DNA from: an uncultured Porphyromonadaceae bacterium
Lineage (GTDB): Bacteria > Bacteroidota > Bacteroidia > Bacteroidales > Muribaculaceae
DNA length: 64,000 nucleotides
Direction of reading: 5' to 3'
Assembly (NCBI GenBank): GCA_900547825.1
Contig: URII01000001.1
Location: 1-64,000 of the forward strand
In this document: piece by piece, positions 8,126 through 15,875 of the stretch
Layout of the letters: the number at the start of each line of letters is the position of its first letter
Numbering within the stretch: the stretch's first letter is position 1
Notes under the pieces: generated by a model
What the model was told of the DNA's origin: nothing
Databases searched by the model: none
The model's input: the letters and a program-made list of their open reading frames with translations, nothing else
Position numbers and translations under genes: made by a program

Positions 8126-8760
8126 CAGTATTTTTCAGAGCCGTCGCCGTAGAGAGCCACCACACGTTTGGTGTCGGCTTTCTTCTTGGCGCGGAGATAC
8201 GACACACTGATATTCTTGTTGGTATAGTACGCCGTTAGGTTCTTCAGACGCTTCATTTCACGATAGCAATCGTCCACGACATCCATTCGGTCTTTGTCAG
8301 TCATGCTCAGTGTAGTTATATTGACTACCTGCTTCAAGTCGCCGAGGACGCCGTTGGCTTCTTCGAGGATACGGGTGTAGCCGGAGGCGATAGCAGAAAG
8401 TTCGGCACTCGTGAAATTGGGGTCTGTCAGCATCTTCTGGAAATTATTGACATAATAGCCGGAGATGTTGCCGAGCATCAGGATTGTCTGCTGAACCTTG
8501 CGGGCATCGCGGACAAGGTTGTTCACCGACTGGAGCGCGTCATAATATTTCTTCGCCTGCTGATAGATTTTCACGGTTTCCTGAAAATTCTTCACCATGT
8601 GCGTCGCCGTCTGCGACTCCTGCACGAGTGATTTTGAGTTGTTTACGATGGACTGCGCGATGTTGGACGGGTCTATGACAGTCCACTGGGCGGAAGCCCT
8701 GCCCGTGCCTATGATAAGGCACAGGGCGATTAAGGGGATAAGAAACTTTAATTGCTTCAT
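8122..8760 (-). CDS. traI: Conjugative transposon protein TraI (DUF4141, VirB5-like)
   Basis: 212 residues. A signal peptide (MKQLKFLIPLIALCLIIG, cleavage near ASA-Q) is followed by WTVIDPSNIAQSIVNNSKSL and a helical body with repeated coiled-coil-like segments. This matches the DUF4141/TraI proteins of Bacteroidales elements, thought to be VirB5-like periplasmic or pilus-associated components. An ICE leader motif abuts the ATG. A 44-codon membrane protein gene lies just upstream. Confidence 0.75.
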   Translation of the reverse strand: MKQLKFLIPLIALCLIIGTGRASAQWTVIDPSNIAQSIVNNSKSLVQESQTATHMVKNFQETVKIYQQAKKYYDALQSVNNLVRDARKVQQTILMLGNISGYYVNNFQKMLTDPNFTSAELSAIASGYTRILEEANGVLGDLKQVVNITTLSMTDKDRMDVVDDCYREMKRLKNLTAYYTNKNISVSYLRAKKKADTKRVVALYGDGSEKYW

Positions 8761-8781
8761 CTGATTGTGAATTAAGTGGTG
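8761..8781 (-). promoter_or_regulatory. ICE leader motif before traI
   Basis: Minus strand reads CACCACTTAATTCACAATCA then G and the traI ATG. Compared with the reverse complement of 50145-50165 it has one mismatch, one position that would be a G-U pair, and a change in the last base. Confidence 0.65.
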
Positions 8782-8784
8782 GGG

Positions 8785-8919
8785 TTATCGTATTTTGCCG
8801 GCCATGCCAGCGATTATCCTTACTGCGGCTGCAAAGAGCCACAACACGATTGTCAGGAGGAGGCCGAGGCAGAAAAGTATTCCTGACACGATACCTGCAA
8901 ATATTGATTTTGCCTTCAT
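8785..8919 (-). CDS. 44-residue single-span membrane protein in the tra operon
   Basis: A short frame runs from ATG 8919 to TAA 8785. The product begins MKAKSIFAGIVSGILFCLGL, continues with a second hydrophobic half (LLTIVLWLFAAAVRIIAG) and ends GKIR, so it is a small one- or two-pass membrane protein with basic ends. It starts 4 bp after the traG stop and ends shortly before the leader of traI, filling an otherwise unexplained gap in a tightly packed operon. Its position between traG and traI is where traH lies in CTnDOT naming; homology is not claimed. Confidence 0.6.
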   Translation of the reverse strand: MKAKSIFAGIVSGILFCLGLLLTIVLWLFAAAVRIIAGMAGKIR

Positions 8920-8922
8920 ACA

Positions 8923-11424
8923 TTACTTATCTCTTTTTTCGTTGGCTAACTGTTTGATAGCCGCCTCGATGTCGCCGCCGAGCTGACGGGCGCGGGCGAG
9001 TACCTGCATCTTCTCCGTTTCCTCGGTTGTATAGGCGAGATATTCTTCCGGCGACACCTCTGTCGCATACACAGCCGACTGTGTTCCGCCCAGACCGATC
9101 CACACCTCCTTATATAATCGGTTCAGATTATTGGAGAGATTGATACTGAGTATCTGGCTTTTCTCCTTATCGGTCAGACCGAGCAGCTCCTGTATCTGGT
9201 CAAAGCGGTTCATATACTTTCTCTGGTCGAGAAGTATCTTGCAGTCGGAGTTGTTGATGATGGTTTCCTTGACAATCGGCGACGATATTATGTCGTCAAC
9301 CTCCTGTGTGACCACCACAGCCTCACCGAAATACTTGCGCACCGTCTTGAACATATAGCGCATATATTCAGCCATGTTAGCGGTCGAAAGTGCCTTCCAC
9401 GCTTCTTCACATATTAGGACTTTACGGATACCTTTCAAGCGTCGCATCTTGTTGATGAAGGCTTCCATGATGATAATCGTTACCACAGGAAACAGGTCTT
9501 TATTGTCGCGGATAGCGTCAATCTCGAATACCACGAAACGCTTGTTGAGCAGGTCGATGTTCTCCTTTGAGTTCAGCAGGAAGTCAAAGCGACCGCCATG
9601 ATAATATTGCCTTAAAGTAGTCAGGAAGTTGTCGATGTCAAAATCCTGCTTATAGATGGGGATAGGACGCTGTGCCATTTCAGCACGGTATTCATCACGC
9701 ATAAACTCGTAGAACGAGTTGAAGCAGGGAACGATGTTGCGGTCTTTCTTCATCTTTTCAAGGAACATAGACAGCGCGGAGCCAAGCTCACCCGATTCAG
9801 TCTTTGTCACGCGGTCGTCTTCCGACTTCCAGAGCGTGAGAAGCAGCGTCTTGATGCTGTCCTTCTTCTCCACATCGAAAACTCCGTCATCGGTGAAAAA
9901 CGGATTGAAGGAAATCGGCTTTTCCTCCGTGTAAGTGTAATACACACCGTCCTCGCCGTGGGTACGGTTATGGATAAGGTTGCACAGTCCTTCGTAGGAA
10001 TTGCCGGTGTCAATCAGAAGGATATGCGCGCCTTGCTCGTAATACTGGCGCACCAGATGGTTGGTGAAGAAAGACTTGCCGCTACCCGAAGGGCCGAGGA
10101 TGAACTTGTTGCGGTTGGTCGTTATGCCACGCTTCATCGGCTCATCGCTAATATCCAGATGGACAGGCTTACCCGTGAGGCGATCAACCATCTTTATGCC
10201 GAATGGCGACAGTGACGATCGGTAGTTAGTTTCGGCAGTGAAGAAACAAACGGCAGGCTCGATGAAAGTATAGAAACTTTCCTCAGCGGGGAAATCCGCC
10301 TCGTTGCCGGGCATAGCAGCCCAGAACAGCGTCGGGCAGTCGATGGTGTTGTGCCGTGGCATACACCCCATAGTGGCAAGCTGACCGCCGACATCGTTCT
10401 TGATGCGCCGCAGTTCCTCGGCATCGTCGCTCCACGCCATAATGTTGCAGTGGCATCGCACGGAGGTAAGGCCGTAGCTGTGTGCCTCGTTCAGATAGCG
10501 GTCTATCCACTCTTTGTTAATGGCATTGCTCCGGCTATACCGTGAAAGACTGTTCATATTGCGCGCCGTCTTTTCAAACTTTGCCAGATTCTCGTCGTGG
10601 TCGTCGATAAACACATACTGGTTATAGATGTGGTTGCACGGCAGGAGCAGACCCACGGGAGAGGCGAAGCTCAGTCTGCAATCGCTCCTGTCGGTTGACA
10701 GGCGTTCATACCGGTTGTCGGTGCTGACCTTGCCGGGCAGGTCGTCGGTATCCGAAAGTGTGTGAAGGCATAGCATCTTGTCACCAATGCGCATTTCTTT
10801 CGGCGACAGGTCTATATCCTCCAGACAGGTTACATCGCCGGTTGATAGCGATAGATACCTCTCTATGATACCCGATGTGCTGTCGGTGCCGACAATCTCA
10901 TCGTCACCTATGCGGCGCAGCGAGATATATCCGGTGTCGTTGATTATACGCTCGAACTGACCCACGGCTTCCATGAAGCCGACAATCATCTCGTAATTGA
11001 GTTCCTTCGGCGTGATACGCCCTCGGCAGAGGGTGGAGAAATTCGACTGTTGGCGCATACGTTCCTTTGTTGTCTTTGTCAGGAACAGGTAACACTTGTG
11101 CGCCAAATACGGACGCTCGTTGAAATGACGCTCGAAAGAACGGTCGAGGAACGAAAGGTTATCCTTTTGCAGTTCCGGCTTATAGTTCTCCGACACGAAC
11201 CAGTCCTGCTTGTGTGCCACCGTGAAGCGCGGCAATACCTTGATTGCCTTGCACCAAGCGGCGTGCATCGCCTCGTATTCCTGCGATGTGACGGTGAACA
11301 GCTCCGGCAGCGTAACCTCGTAGCACACGGTTATGTCGGCGTCCTTGCTGATGATACAACCGTGTTCCACCGCGAAAAGCGGCAACTTTGACTCCAGTGT
11401 TGTGGCTTTCAGTATATTTCTCAT
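8923..11424 (-). CDS. traG: Conjugation system ATPase TraG (VirB4-like)
   Basis: The start at 11424 (MRNILKATTLESKLPLFAVE) is chosen because its ATG overlaps the traF stop (ATGA). The frame is open for 63 more codons upstream, but these lie inside traF. The protein has 833 residues. Walker A is LGPSGSGKSFF (about residue 446) and Walker B is VLICEEAWKAL. The Bacteroidales TraG features LFWAAMPGNEADFPAEESF and TQEVDDIISSPIVK are present. VirB4-type ATPases energise assembly of type IV secretion channels at the inner membrane. All expected ATPase motifs look intact. Confidence 0.9.
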   Translation of the reverse strand: MRNILKATTLESKLPLFAVEHGCIISKDADITVCYEVTLPELFTVTSQEYEAMHAAWCKAIKVLPRFTVAHKQDWFVSENYKPELQKDNLSFLDRSFERHFNERPYLAHKCYLFLTKTTKERMRQQSNFSTLCRGRITPKELNYEMIVGFMEAVGQFERIINDTGYISLRRIGDDEIVGTDSTSGIIERYLSLSTGDVTCLEDIDLSPKEMRIGDKMLCLHTLSDTDDLPGKVSTDNRYERLSTDRSDCRLSFASPVGLLLPCNHIYNQYVFIDDHDENLAKFEKTARNMNSLSRYSRSNAINKEWIDRYLNEAHSYGLTSVRCHCNIMAWSDDAEELRRIKNDVGGQLATMGCMPRHNTIDCPTLFWAAMPGNEADFPAEESFYTFIEPAVCFFTAETNYRSSLSPFGIKMVDRLTGKPVHLDISDEPMKRGITTNRNKFILGPSGSGKSFFTNHLVRQYYEQGAHILLIDTGNSYEGLCNLIHNRTHGEDGVYYTYTEEKPISFNPFFTDDGVFDVEKKDSIKTLLLTLWKSEDDRVTKTESGELGSALSMFLEKMKKDRNIVPCFNSFYEFMRDEYRAEMAQRPIPIYKQDFDIDNFLTTLRQYYHGGRFDFLLNSKENIDLLNKRFVVFEIDAIRDNKDLFPVVTIIIMEAFINKMRRLKGIRKVLICEEAWKALSTANMAEYMRYMFKTVRKYFGEAVVVTQEVDDIISSPIVKETIINNSDCKILLDQRKYMNRFDQIQELLGLTDKEKSQILSINLSNNLNRLYKEVWIGLGGTQSAVYATEVSPEEYLAYTTEETEKMQVLARARQLGGDIEAAIKQLANEKRDK

Positions 11425-11738
11425 TTGCGACCTCCTTTCAGAATACGACGCACACGCAGACGGTTGATGATGTAACGGGGGCGGTATTTCACCGATGTGA
11501 GCTTCATAAGTCCGTACTGCCCATACTTGCCGTTGAGATGGAAGGTGTACCACACCAGCACCGACGCGCTTATAGCACCGAAGCCTATGCACAGACCCTG
11601 CTGCACCCCGCACATATAGAGGATTACGAACAGAATGAAGTCGGCTATAAGACCTCCGGCGAAGATGAAAAGGTACTGCGCTTTAAGGCCCTTGTATTCC
11701 ACCGTCCTTCCTATGCCCTTGTTAATAGAATATTCCAT
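11421..11738 (-). CDS. traF: Conjugative transposon protein TraF (DUF4133, VirB3-like)
   Basis: 105 residues. The start MEYSINKGIGRTVEYKGLKA is followed by two hydrophobic segments (about 24-40 and 44-65) and a basic tail (KYRPRYIINRLRVRRILKGG). INKGIG..VEFKGLKAQY is typical of DUF4133/TraF, a VirB3-like partner of the VirB4 ATPase. Overlap with traG by 4 bp supports coupled synthesis with its presumed partner. Confidence 0.8.
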   Translation of the reverse strand: MEYSINKGIGRTVEYKGLKAQYLFIFAGGLIADFILFVILYMCGVQQGLCIGFGAISASVLVWYTFHLNGKYGQYGLMKLTSVKYRPRYIINRLRVRRILKGGRK

Positions 11739-11750
11739 CAGTGGCAGGGA

Positions 11751-12107
11751 TTAGAGGAAGAACGAGCGCAGGATTGTGGCCGCGACCACAAGAAAGATAC
11801 ACGCACCGAACCACGATGCGGCGGTCTTGCTCGTGTCGGGATCGCCGGAGCTGAACTTGCCATAGACCTTGACACCGCCTATAAGACCGACGACTGCGCC
11901 GATGGCATAGATCAGTTTTGTTGCGGGGTCGAAATAGGATGTCATCATCGAGGTTGCCTCGTTGATGCCTGCCAGACCGTTGCCGGCGGCATAGAGGTTG
12001 GCGGCGCATATCATCAGTGTGAGCATGGCGGCCATTGGGCGGCGAATACCGGGAGCGTTCAGAAACTCCACGACGCGCTTGTAGAGCGACTTGAAGAATT
12101 TAGTCAT
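11751..12107 (-). CDS. traE: Conjugative transposon protein TraE (DUF4134, VirB2-like)
   Basis: 118 residues with three hydrophobic stretches: a signal-like one (MAAMLTLMICAANLYA), a second (LIYAIGAVVGLIGGVKVYG) and a third (CIFLVVAATILRSFF). It contains GLAGINEATSMMTSYFDPATKL and FSSGDPDTSKTAASWFG, the DUF4134/TraE pattern, proposed as the pilin-like VirB2 counterpart. An ICE leader motif lies 7 nt before the ATG. Confidence 0.8.
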   Translation of the reverse strand: MTKFFKSLYKRVVEFLNAPGIRRPMAAMLTLMICAANLYAAGNGLAGINEATSMMTSYFDPATKLIYAIGAVVGLIGGVKVYGKFSSGDPDTSKTAASWFGACIFLVVAATILRSFFL

Positions 12108-12114
12108 AAAATAA

Positions 12115-12134
12115 TTGATTTGGATTTAGTGATG
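12115..12134 (-). promoter_or_regulatory. ICE leader motif before traE
   Basis: Minus strand CATCACTAAATCCAAATCAA lies 7 nt before the traE ATG. It matches the backbone leader with one base deleted and one substitution that still allows a G-U pair with the 50121-50196 RNA. Confidence 0.6.
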
Positions 12135-12135
12135 G

Positions 12136-12861
12136 TCAGTGGAGGATATTGAAGTCGATGGCATCAATATCGGTTGTGTCTATGTCGGCATGGAATACTA
12201 TCTTGCGGACTTTCTCAATAGCCTCGTCGGTTTTCACCGCCGGTGCATCTTCAGGTACGTCGGGCAACTGACATTCAATCATCAGTATGCGCTTGCGCAC
12301 AACCGGGTCGAGCTTGACATACTCGATGATTTCCGTGCCCTCAAGCTCAGGTACAACCCTACGGGCTATACGCTCGTCCTCGGGTGTATGGGGCCGGTCT
12401 TTCAGCACCTTCATGGCTGACTGCATTTCCTCGAAGTCTATGCCGTCTGCATTTGCTTCGGCCGGGGTCGGAGCCTCACCCGTAAGCTCACTCACAGAGT
12501 GAGTGGAGAATATCTCGTCCAGCTTTTCAGGAGGGATCCGAACAGTCGGCTTTTCTTCGGGAGTATCAGGTAGTCCGGCATCGGAGGGTTTGCCAAGCTC
12601 CTTGACTATAAGGGGAACGACCTCTTTGGCGGCTTCGGCAGCGGCTTCTTTGGCGATTTCTCGGAACGAGTCCATGAATTTATCGGCATCGAAAGAGCTT
12701 TTGCCTACAACTGCTTCCGTAGGTTCTTCATCTGCGGGCGGTGGTTCCGGAGGCGTGCAACGGTCATTCTTGCCGTCAGCCGTGGTGTCGGACTTCGTCA
12801 GGACTTTTCGGATAAGCCATACATTGCTTGCGAGCAATGCTATGATAAGCAGCGTTTCCAT
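12136..12861 (-). CDS. traD: TraD-position membrane-anchored protein, function unknown
   Basis: 241 residues. An N-terminal membrane anchor (METLLIIALLASNVWLIRKVL) is followed by a Pro/Glu-rich linker (PPEPPPADEEPTEA), a helical Ala/Glu segment (FREIAKEAAAEAAKEVVPLI) and an acidic C-terminus (VRKIVFHADIDTTDIDAIDF). No catalytic motif is visible. It lies between the DUF3408-type protein and traE, the traD position in CTnDOT-like operons; the symbol rests on position only. Its start overlaps the upstream stop by one base (TGATG). Confidence 0.55.
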   Translation of the reverse strand: METLLIIALLASNVWLIRKVLTKSDTTADGKNDRCTPPEPPPADEEPTEAVVGKSSFDADKFMDSFREIAKEAAAEAAKEVVPLIVKELGKPSDAGLPDTPEEKPTVRIPPEKLDEIFSTHSVSELTGEAPTPAEANADGIDFEEMQSAMKVLKDRPHTPEDERIARRVVPELEGTEIIEYVKLDPVVRKRILMIECQLPDVPEDAPAVKTDEAIEKVRKIVFHADIDTTDIDAIDFNILH

Positions 12862-13160
12862 CAGAAAAGAGACTGACTGTTTTCGTCATAGAGACCTTCC
12901 ATGACCTCGCGGTTATTGGCGAAGTGGTCAAGAAGTATCTCGGACACATACGAGCCGATGGAGGCACCGGTATCGCGGAACCTGTCGGCCATGCGGCTCA
13001 GGACGGCATGGACTTCGGGATAGATATACACTTTGGTATTGGAGCGCACAATGCCGGGTCGAAGAAACTTGGCGGCATATTTCCTGCGCTCCTCTGCGGC
13101 CCTGACATCAATGTCAGTGGCCGGATTCACGTTGATGGTTACAAGTGGTGATCTGGGCAT
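12861..13160 (-). CDS. DUF3408-like small DNA-binding protein (TraC position)
   Basis: 99 residues. A basic N-terminus is followed by KVYIYPEVHAVLSRMADRFR and GASIGSYVSEILLDHFANNRE. The pattern (one strand, then two helices ending in SxxxYVxxILxDHF) resembles the ribbon-helix-helix-like C-terminal part of DUF3408 proteins, which occur next to the ParA-like TraA in these elements. Possible role: partition-like or regulatory DNA binding with TraA. It is co-transcribed with its neighbours at gaps of 6 bp or less. Confidence 0.55.
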   Translation of the reverse strand: MPRSPLVTINVNPATDIDVRAAEERRKYAAKFLRPGIVRSNTKVYIYPEVHAVLSRMADRFRDTGASIGSYVSEILLDHFANNREVMEGLYDENSQSLF

Positions 13161-13166
13161 AGCTGG

Positions 13167-13580
13167 TTAGAGTTTGGGGTTGATTACATCGGCATACTCC
13201 TCAAAATGGGATGCCAGTACGTTGTTGATATACGATTTGAGGGAGCAGGAACCATTCTCGAAAGCGATAAGCCTCTTGATTTTACCAATCAGAACCGGGT
13301 CTATCTCTACCATAAGGAATTTGACCTGCGGGCGCAGATAGGTTGTTCTCGTGATAAACCGTTCACGGAACAGAGCCTCCCGTTTTGTATCGGCAGAAGA
13401 TTGTTCCGGGGGCACATGATTGGATTCAGTGGACTCAACCCTGTTTTCTGTCGAACAGGGTATGTCAGGCGTCGGACTTTCTTTAGGCTTCCTTTTCAGT
13501 GTTGAAAGTGAGGAGGACTCCTCTCTGAATGACCTGATGAACTCATCGGGATCGATTTCCGACTCATATTTCTTTGCCAT
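13167..13580 (-). CDS. DUF3408 protein (TraB position)
   Basis: 137 residues. The N-terminal half is polar and probably flexible (ESEIDPDEFIRSFREESSSL). The C-terminal half has TYLRPQVKFLMVEIDPVLIG then IKRLIAFENGSCSLKSYINN and VLASHFEEYADVINPKL, the DUF3408 pattern. It probably binds DNA and pairs with the ParA-like ATPase encoded 5 bp upstream. The similar C-terminal layout of the next gene suggests two related adaptor proteins. Confidence 0.65.
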   Translation of the reverse strand: MAKKYESEIDPDEFIRSFREESSSLSTLKRKPKESPTPDIPCSTENRVESTESNHVPPEQSSADTKREALFRERFITRTTYLRPQVKFLMVEIDPVLIGKIKRLIAFENGSCSLKSYINNVLASHFEEYADVINPKL

Positions 13581-13585
13581 ATCGG

Positions 13586-14341
13586 TCAGAGTTTGAGTAA
13601 GTCGAGCAGTTCATCGGTAAGTTCCGACAGGCGGGTCCCTTTGAGCAGTGTCTTGTCCGGCGGCATAACCGTCGATCGGAACACGGCGCGGTTGAGCGTC
13701 TTTGACCCTTCACGCCGATACTTTTTGGTATCCGGGATCTTGGTTTTAAGCGTCATAAGACCGTATTCCTCGAAAACCGCCTCATACTGGTCGTAGAGGT
13801 CTGTTTTCTCGCGGGCATCGACGAGATTCCAGAGCATATACATCTGTTTGACCTGTGTGCGTCCGGTAGTGAGCCACTCCTGTATCTTCAGGGCGAAGGC
13901 GAGTGAGCTTTCAAGGATAACCTTGTCGGCTGCGACGGGCACGATAACCGTATCCATGCAGTTGAGAATGTTGACGACACCACGGTTATTGACCGTGCCT
14001 GGCAGGTCGAAGAAAACGATGTCTATATCGTTGCCGTCCTCGATGATGTAGCGTACCTTCTGCATAGCCTCCTCCGGCTTTGCCGTCAGGAGAGGATAAG
14101 GTGCGAGTTTGGTCTGGCGCAGATTGTCGGAAAAAAGTTTCTTGAACTGGTGGCTGCACTCGATCAGGTCTTTGTCGCGCTGGCGCATCTCTTCGATGCT
14201 GTACTGCGGATAGTCGCAGTCCACGACAAGGACTTTAAGCCCCTTCACATAGTAGAGGTAACTCGCCGCCAAAACGGTCAGAGTGGTTTTGCCTGCTCCC
14301 CCTTTCTGGGTGGAGAAAGCGACAAATTTGGGGTCTGTCAT
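13586..14341 (-). CDS. traA: ParA-family ATPase TraA
   Basis: The start at 14341 (MTDPKFVAFSTQKGGAGKTT) puts a standard ParA N-terminus directly at the Met and an ICE leader motif 12 nt upstream; a longer frame to 14521 adds only low-complexity basic sequence. The protein has 251 residues. The deviant Walker A is QKGGAGKTT, Walker A' is VLVVDCDYPQ, and the switch-like VFFDLPGTVNN follows. ParA-like TraA is the first gene of the CTnDOT-type tra operon and probably helps position DNA or the apparatus. The tra promoter should lie upstream in 14342-14960. Confidence 0.85.
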   Translation of the reverse strand: MTDPKFVAFSTQKGGAGKTTLTVLAASYLYYVKGLKVLVVDCDYPQYSIEEMRQRDKDLIECSHQFKKLFSDNLRQTKLAPYPLLTAKPEEAMQKVRYIIEDGNDIDIVFFDLPGTVNNRGVVNILNCMDTVIVPVAADKVILESSLAFALKIQEWLTTGRTQVKQMYMLWNLVDAREKTDLYDQYEAVFEEYGLMTLKTKIPDTKKYRREGSKTLNRAVFRSTVMPPDKTLLKGTRLSELTDELLDLLKL

Positions 14342-14353
14342 AGAATTTAATTT

Positions 14354-14372
14354 GGATTTGGATGTAGTGGTG
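14354..14372 (-). promoter_or_regulatory. ICE leader motif before traA
   Basis: Minus strand CACCACTACATCCAAATCC lies 12 nt upstream of the chosen traA ATG and supports that start. Confidence 0.55.
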
Positions 14373-14524
14373 GGTGCATAGCTTTGGCCGTCAGCGTATC
14401 TTCTGACACGGATAGACCGGGCTTCCATCGGCGTGAAGCGGTGCCGGCATATACTATGCGGGGTGGATTGACAGCTTTCTATGCCGCAGGGAACGGCCGT
14501 CCTCCGCTGTCGGGAGGGCATCGG

Positions 14525-14595
14525 CTAAGTAAGCCGGGAATGGTTGGGTTCGTCAGTCATGTCTGGTTCGGGTTTGGATGTGGAGATTAGTGGTG
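14525..14595 (-). other. Orphan leader motif plus 11-codon mini-ORF upstream of traA
   Basis: The minus strand carries CACCACTAATCTCCACATCC (14576-14595), then after 15 nt an ATG (14560) opening MTDEPNHSRLT and a stop at 14525. The arrangement copies that of real backbone genes (leader, spacer, ATGAC start). It may be a leader peptide in the tra mRNA or the remnant of a replaced gene start. Confidence 0.4.
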
Positions 14596-14603
14596 CCTGT
14601 CAC

Positions 14604-14960
14604 CATAGCTGTCAAGCCTTGAAGCCATCAAGCTATGAATTATAGATAAATAAATTTGTCAATCAAACAGTAAATAATATTGCAGATACATAAATCTATA
14701 AGACTGTATCTTTATCGTTCATTAAACAGTTCCAATTCCATATCTATAAGTTGAACTGTAAGGAAGGATACAGATTTGTCTAAAAACAGATATATCCATC
14801 AATAAAAATAATGTTCTCAAGACAGATTGAAAATCATACTTGCAGTTCAATGGATAGTTCTATAATAATATGGGTAAGTTGAACTCCTTGAAGGCAGGTT
14901 TAACTGTCAATCTCTACACAAAGAAACAAATAATTCTGCAAACTGGCAAATCTGAAAATA
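14604..14960. promoter_or_regulatory. A/T-rich divergent control region between tra and mob operons
   Basis: No gene is visible in about 350 bases. An inverted repeat (CATAGCT at 14604-14610 with AGCTATG at 14631-14637) marks the left edge. The rest is strongly A/T-rich with two exact copies of AAGTTGAACT (14748-14757, 14876-14885), a related AGTTCAA near 14844, and a GATACA...TGTATC inverted repeat near 14694-14710. These are plausible operator or bending sites for divergent tra/mob promoters; no confident promoter box was found. Confidence 0.4.
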
Positions 14961-14980
14961 AGCCAAATTCTTGTGATTAA

Positions 14981-15020
14981 GAGCATTGTCCGGCTATGTC
15001 CAAGTATGTCCGGTTATGTC
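14981..15020. repeat. Four 10-bp iterons (n4-yATGTC), candidate relaxosome/oriT sites
   Basis: Four exactly adjacent 10-mers: gagcattgtc, cggctatgtc, caagtatgtc, cggttatgtc. The 10-bp period puts each copy on the same face of the helix. A small palindrome, CCGAAAAATTCGG, follows at 15020-15032. Together with the hairpin at 15291-15343 and the adjoining mob genes this suggests an origin of transfer. Confidence 0.55.
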
Positions 15021-15290
15021 CGAAAAATTCGGTTGAATTTTTAACATTTCGCCGTGCAATTTTTTTAGCGCATCGTCGCCAGCTCCGTTGACGGGAAATA
15101 AAGCTCACAAAATTTTCTCCGGTTGTTAGGAATTGCGCCCGATTTTTTGTAAATTTATGGAAGCAATAAGGGCAGACAGGCCCATGCGCGCATTGAAATA
15201 CCGATAATACTCCACCTTCAGACAACCGGGCGTCTGAAAACTGGTTTTCTCGGTCATTTCATATTATACGGAATGTCCACATAGACATAG

Positions 15291-15343
15291 CAAGTTATGT
15301 TTCCCGGCACACGAATCGAAGTTCGTGCCACGGAAAACACTTG
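15291..15343. other. Long imperfect hairpin, candidate oriT
   Basis: The left arm 15291-15315 and right arm 15322-15343 pair with a TCGAAG loop: CAAGT/ACTTG outside, TTTCC/GGAAA in the middle, and GGCA..CGAA with TTCGTGCC inside, with a few small bulges. It lies about 110 bp upstream of the mobilisation accessory gene, in the divergent tra/mob region where Bacteroidales elements carry oriT. The nick site was not identified. Confidence 0.55.
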
Positions 15344-15428
15344 CCATGTAAACATGGGGAAGATTTACTCCGAAGTCGTAAATCCATACGATGAAACTGC
15401 GTTGGCCTGTCATGTCGCTATGCGAAGC

Positions 15429-15445
15429 CACCACTTAATCCACAT
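15429..15445 (+). promoter_or_regulatory. ICE leader motif before mobA
   Basis: CACCACTTAATCCACAT lies 4 nt before the ATG at 15450 and decides that start over an upstream ATG at 15297 inside the hairpin region. Confidence 0.6.
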
Positions 15446-15449
15446 AATT

Positions 15450-15875
15450 ATGACACAGATTTCAGGTAAAGGGGGCCGTCGCCCCAAGACAGACCCGTCT
15501 GTAAACCGCTATGTAGTGCGGTTCAATGCCGAGGAAAACGCCCGCTTCCTCGCCATGTTCGACCGTTCCGGTCTTGAAAGCAAGGGCGCGTTCATCAGGA
15601 ATTTCATATTCCAGAAGCCTTTTAAGGTATATACCATCGACGAGAACACCCGCGTGTTCATCGACAAACTGTCGTCGTTCAACTCACTCTTCCGCACACT
15701 CGGTGTTTCATACGACACCGTGGTAAAGACATTGCGCGAGAATTTCACCGAGAAAAAAGCGATGTCGGCTCTCTTCAAACTGGAGAAACTGACTATCGAG
15801 CTGGTAAAAGTAAACAGCGAGATTGTCGCACTCGCACAGAAATTCGATGAAGAATGGTCGCTAAGATCTCGATAG
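15450..15875 (+). CDS. mobA: Mobilisation accessory protein (MobA-type, relaxosome)
   Basis: 141 residues starting MTQISGKGGRRPKTDPSVNR. An N-terminal basic arm is followed by a ribbon-helix-helix-like segment (YVVRFNAEENARFLAMFDRS, then SKGAFIRNFIF) and a helical C-terminus containing FNSLFRTLGVSYDTVVKTL. Such proteins bind oriT and recruit the relaxase. The gene overlaps the relaxase by 22 bp. The start was chosen from the leader motif; the frame remains open upstream through the putative oriT hairpin. Confidence 0.75.
   Translation: MTQISGKGGRRPKTDPSVNRYVVRFNAEENARFLAMFDRSGLESKGAFIRNFIFQKPFKVYTIDENTRVFIDKLSSFNSLFRTLGVSYDTVVKTLRENFTEKKAMSALFKLEKLTIELVKVNSEIVALAQKFDEEWSLRSR

Noticed and set aside
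11425..11613. Upstream 63-codon extension of TraG
   Set aside because: It overlaps traF, is not VirB4-like, and the ATGA overlap at 11421-11424 gives a better start.
14342..14521. Upstream extension of TraA
   Set aside because: It is basic low-complexity sequence; the ParA N-terminus begins at 14341 and is preceded by the leader motif.
14977..15225. An 82-codon open frame on the minus strand
   Set aside because: It covers the iteron region, has no recognisable domain and poor start context; treated as chance.
15297..15449. Upstream extension of the mobilisation accessory protein
   Set aside because: It would translate through the putative oriT hairpin; the start at 15450 has the leader motif and a typical N-terminus.
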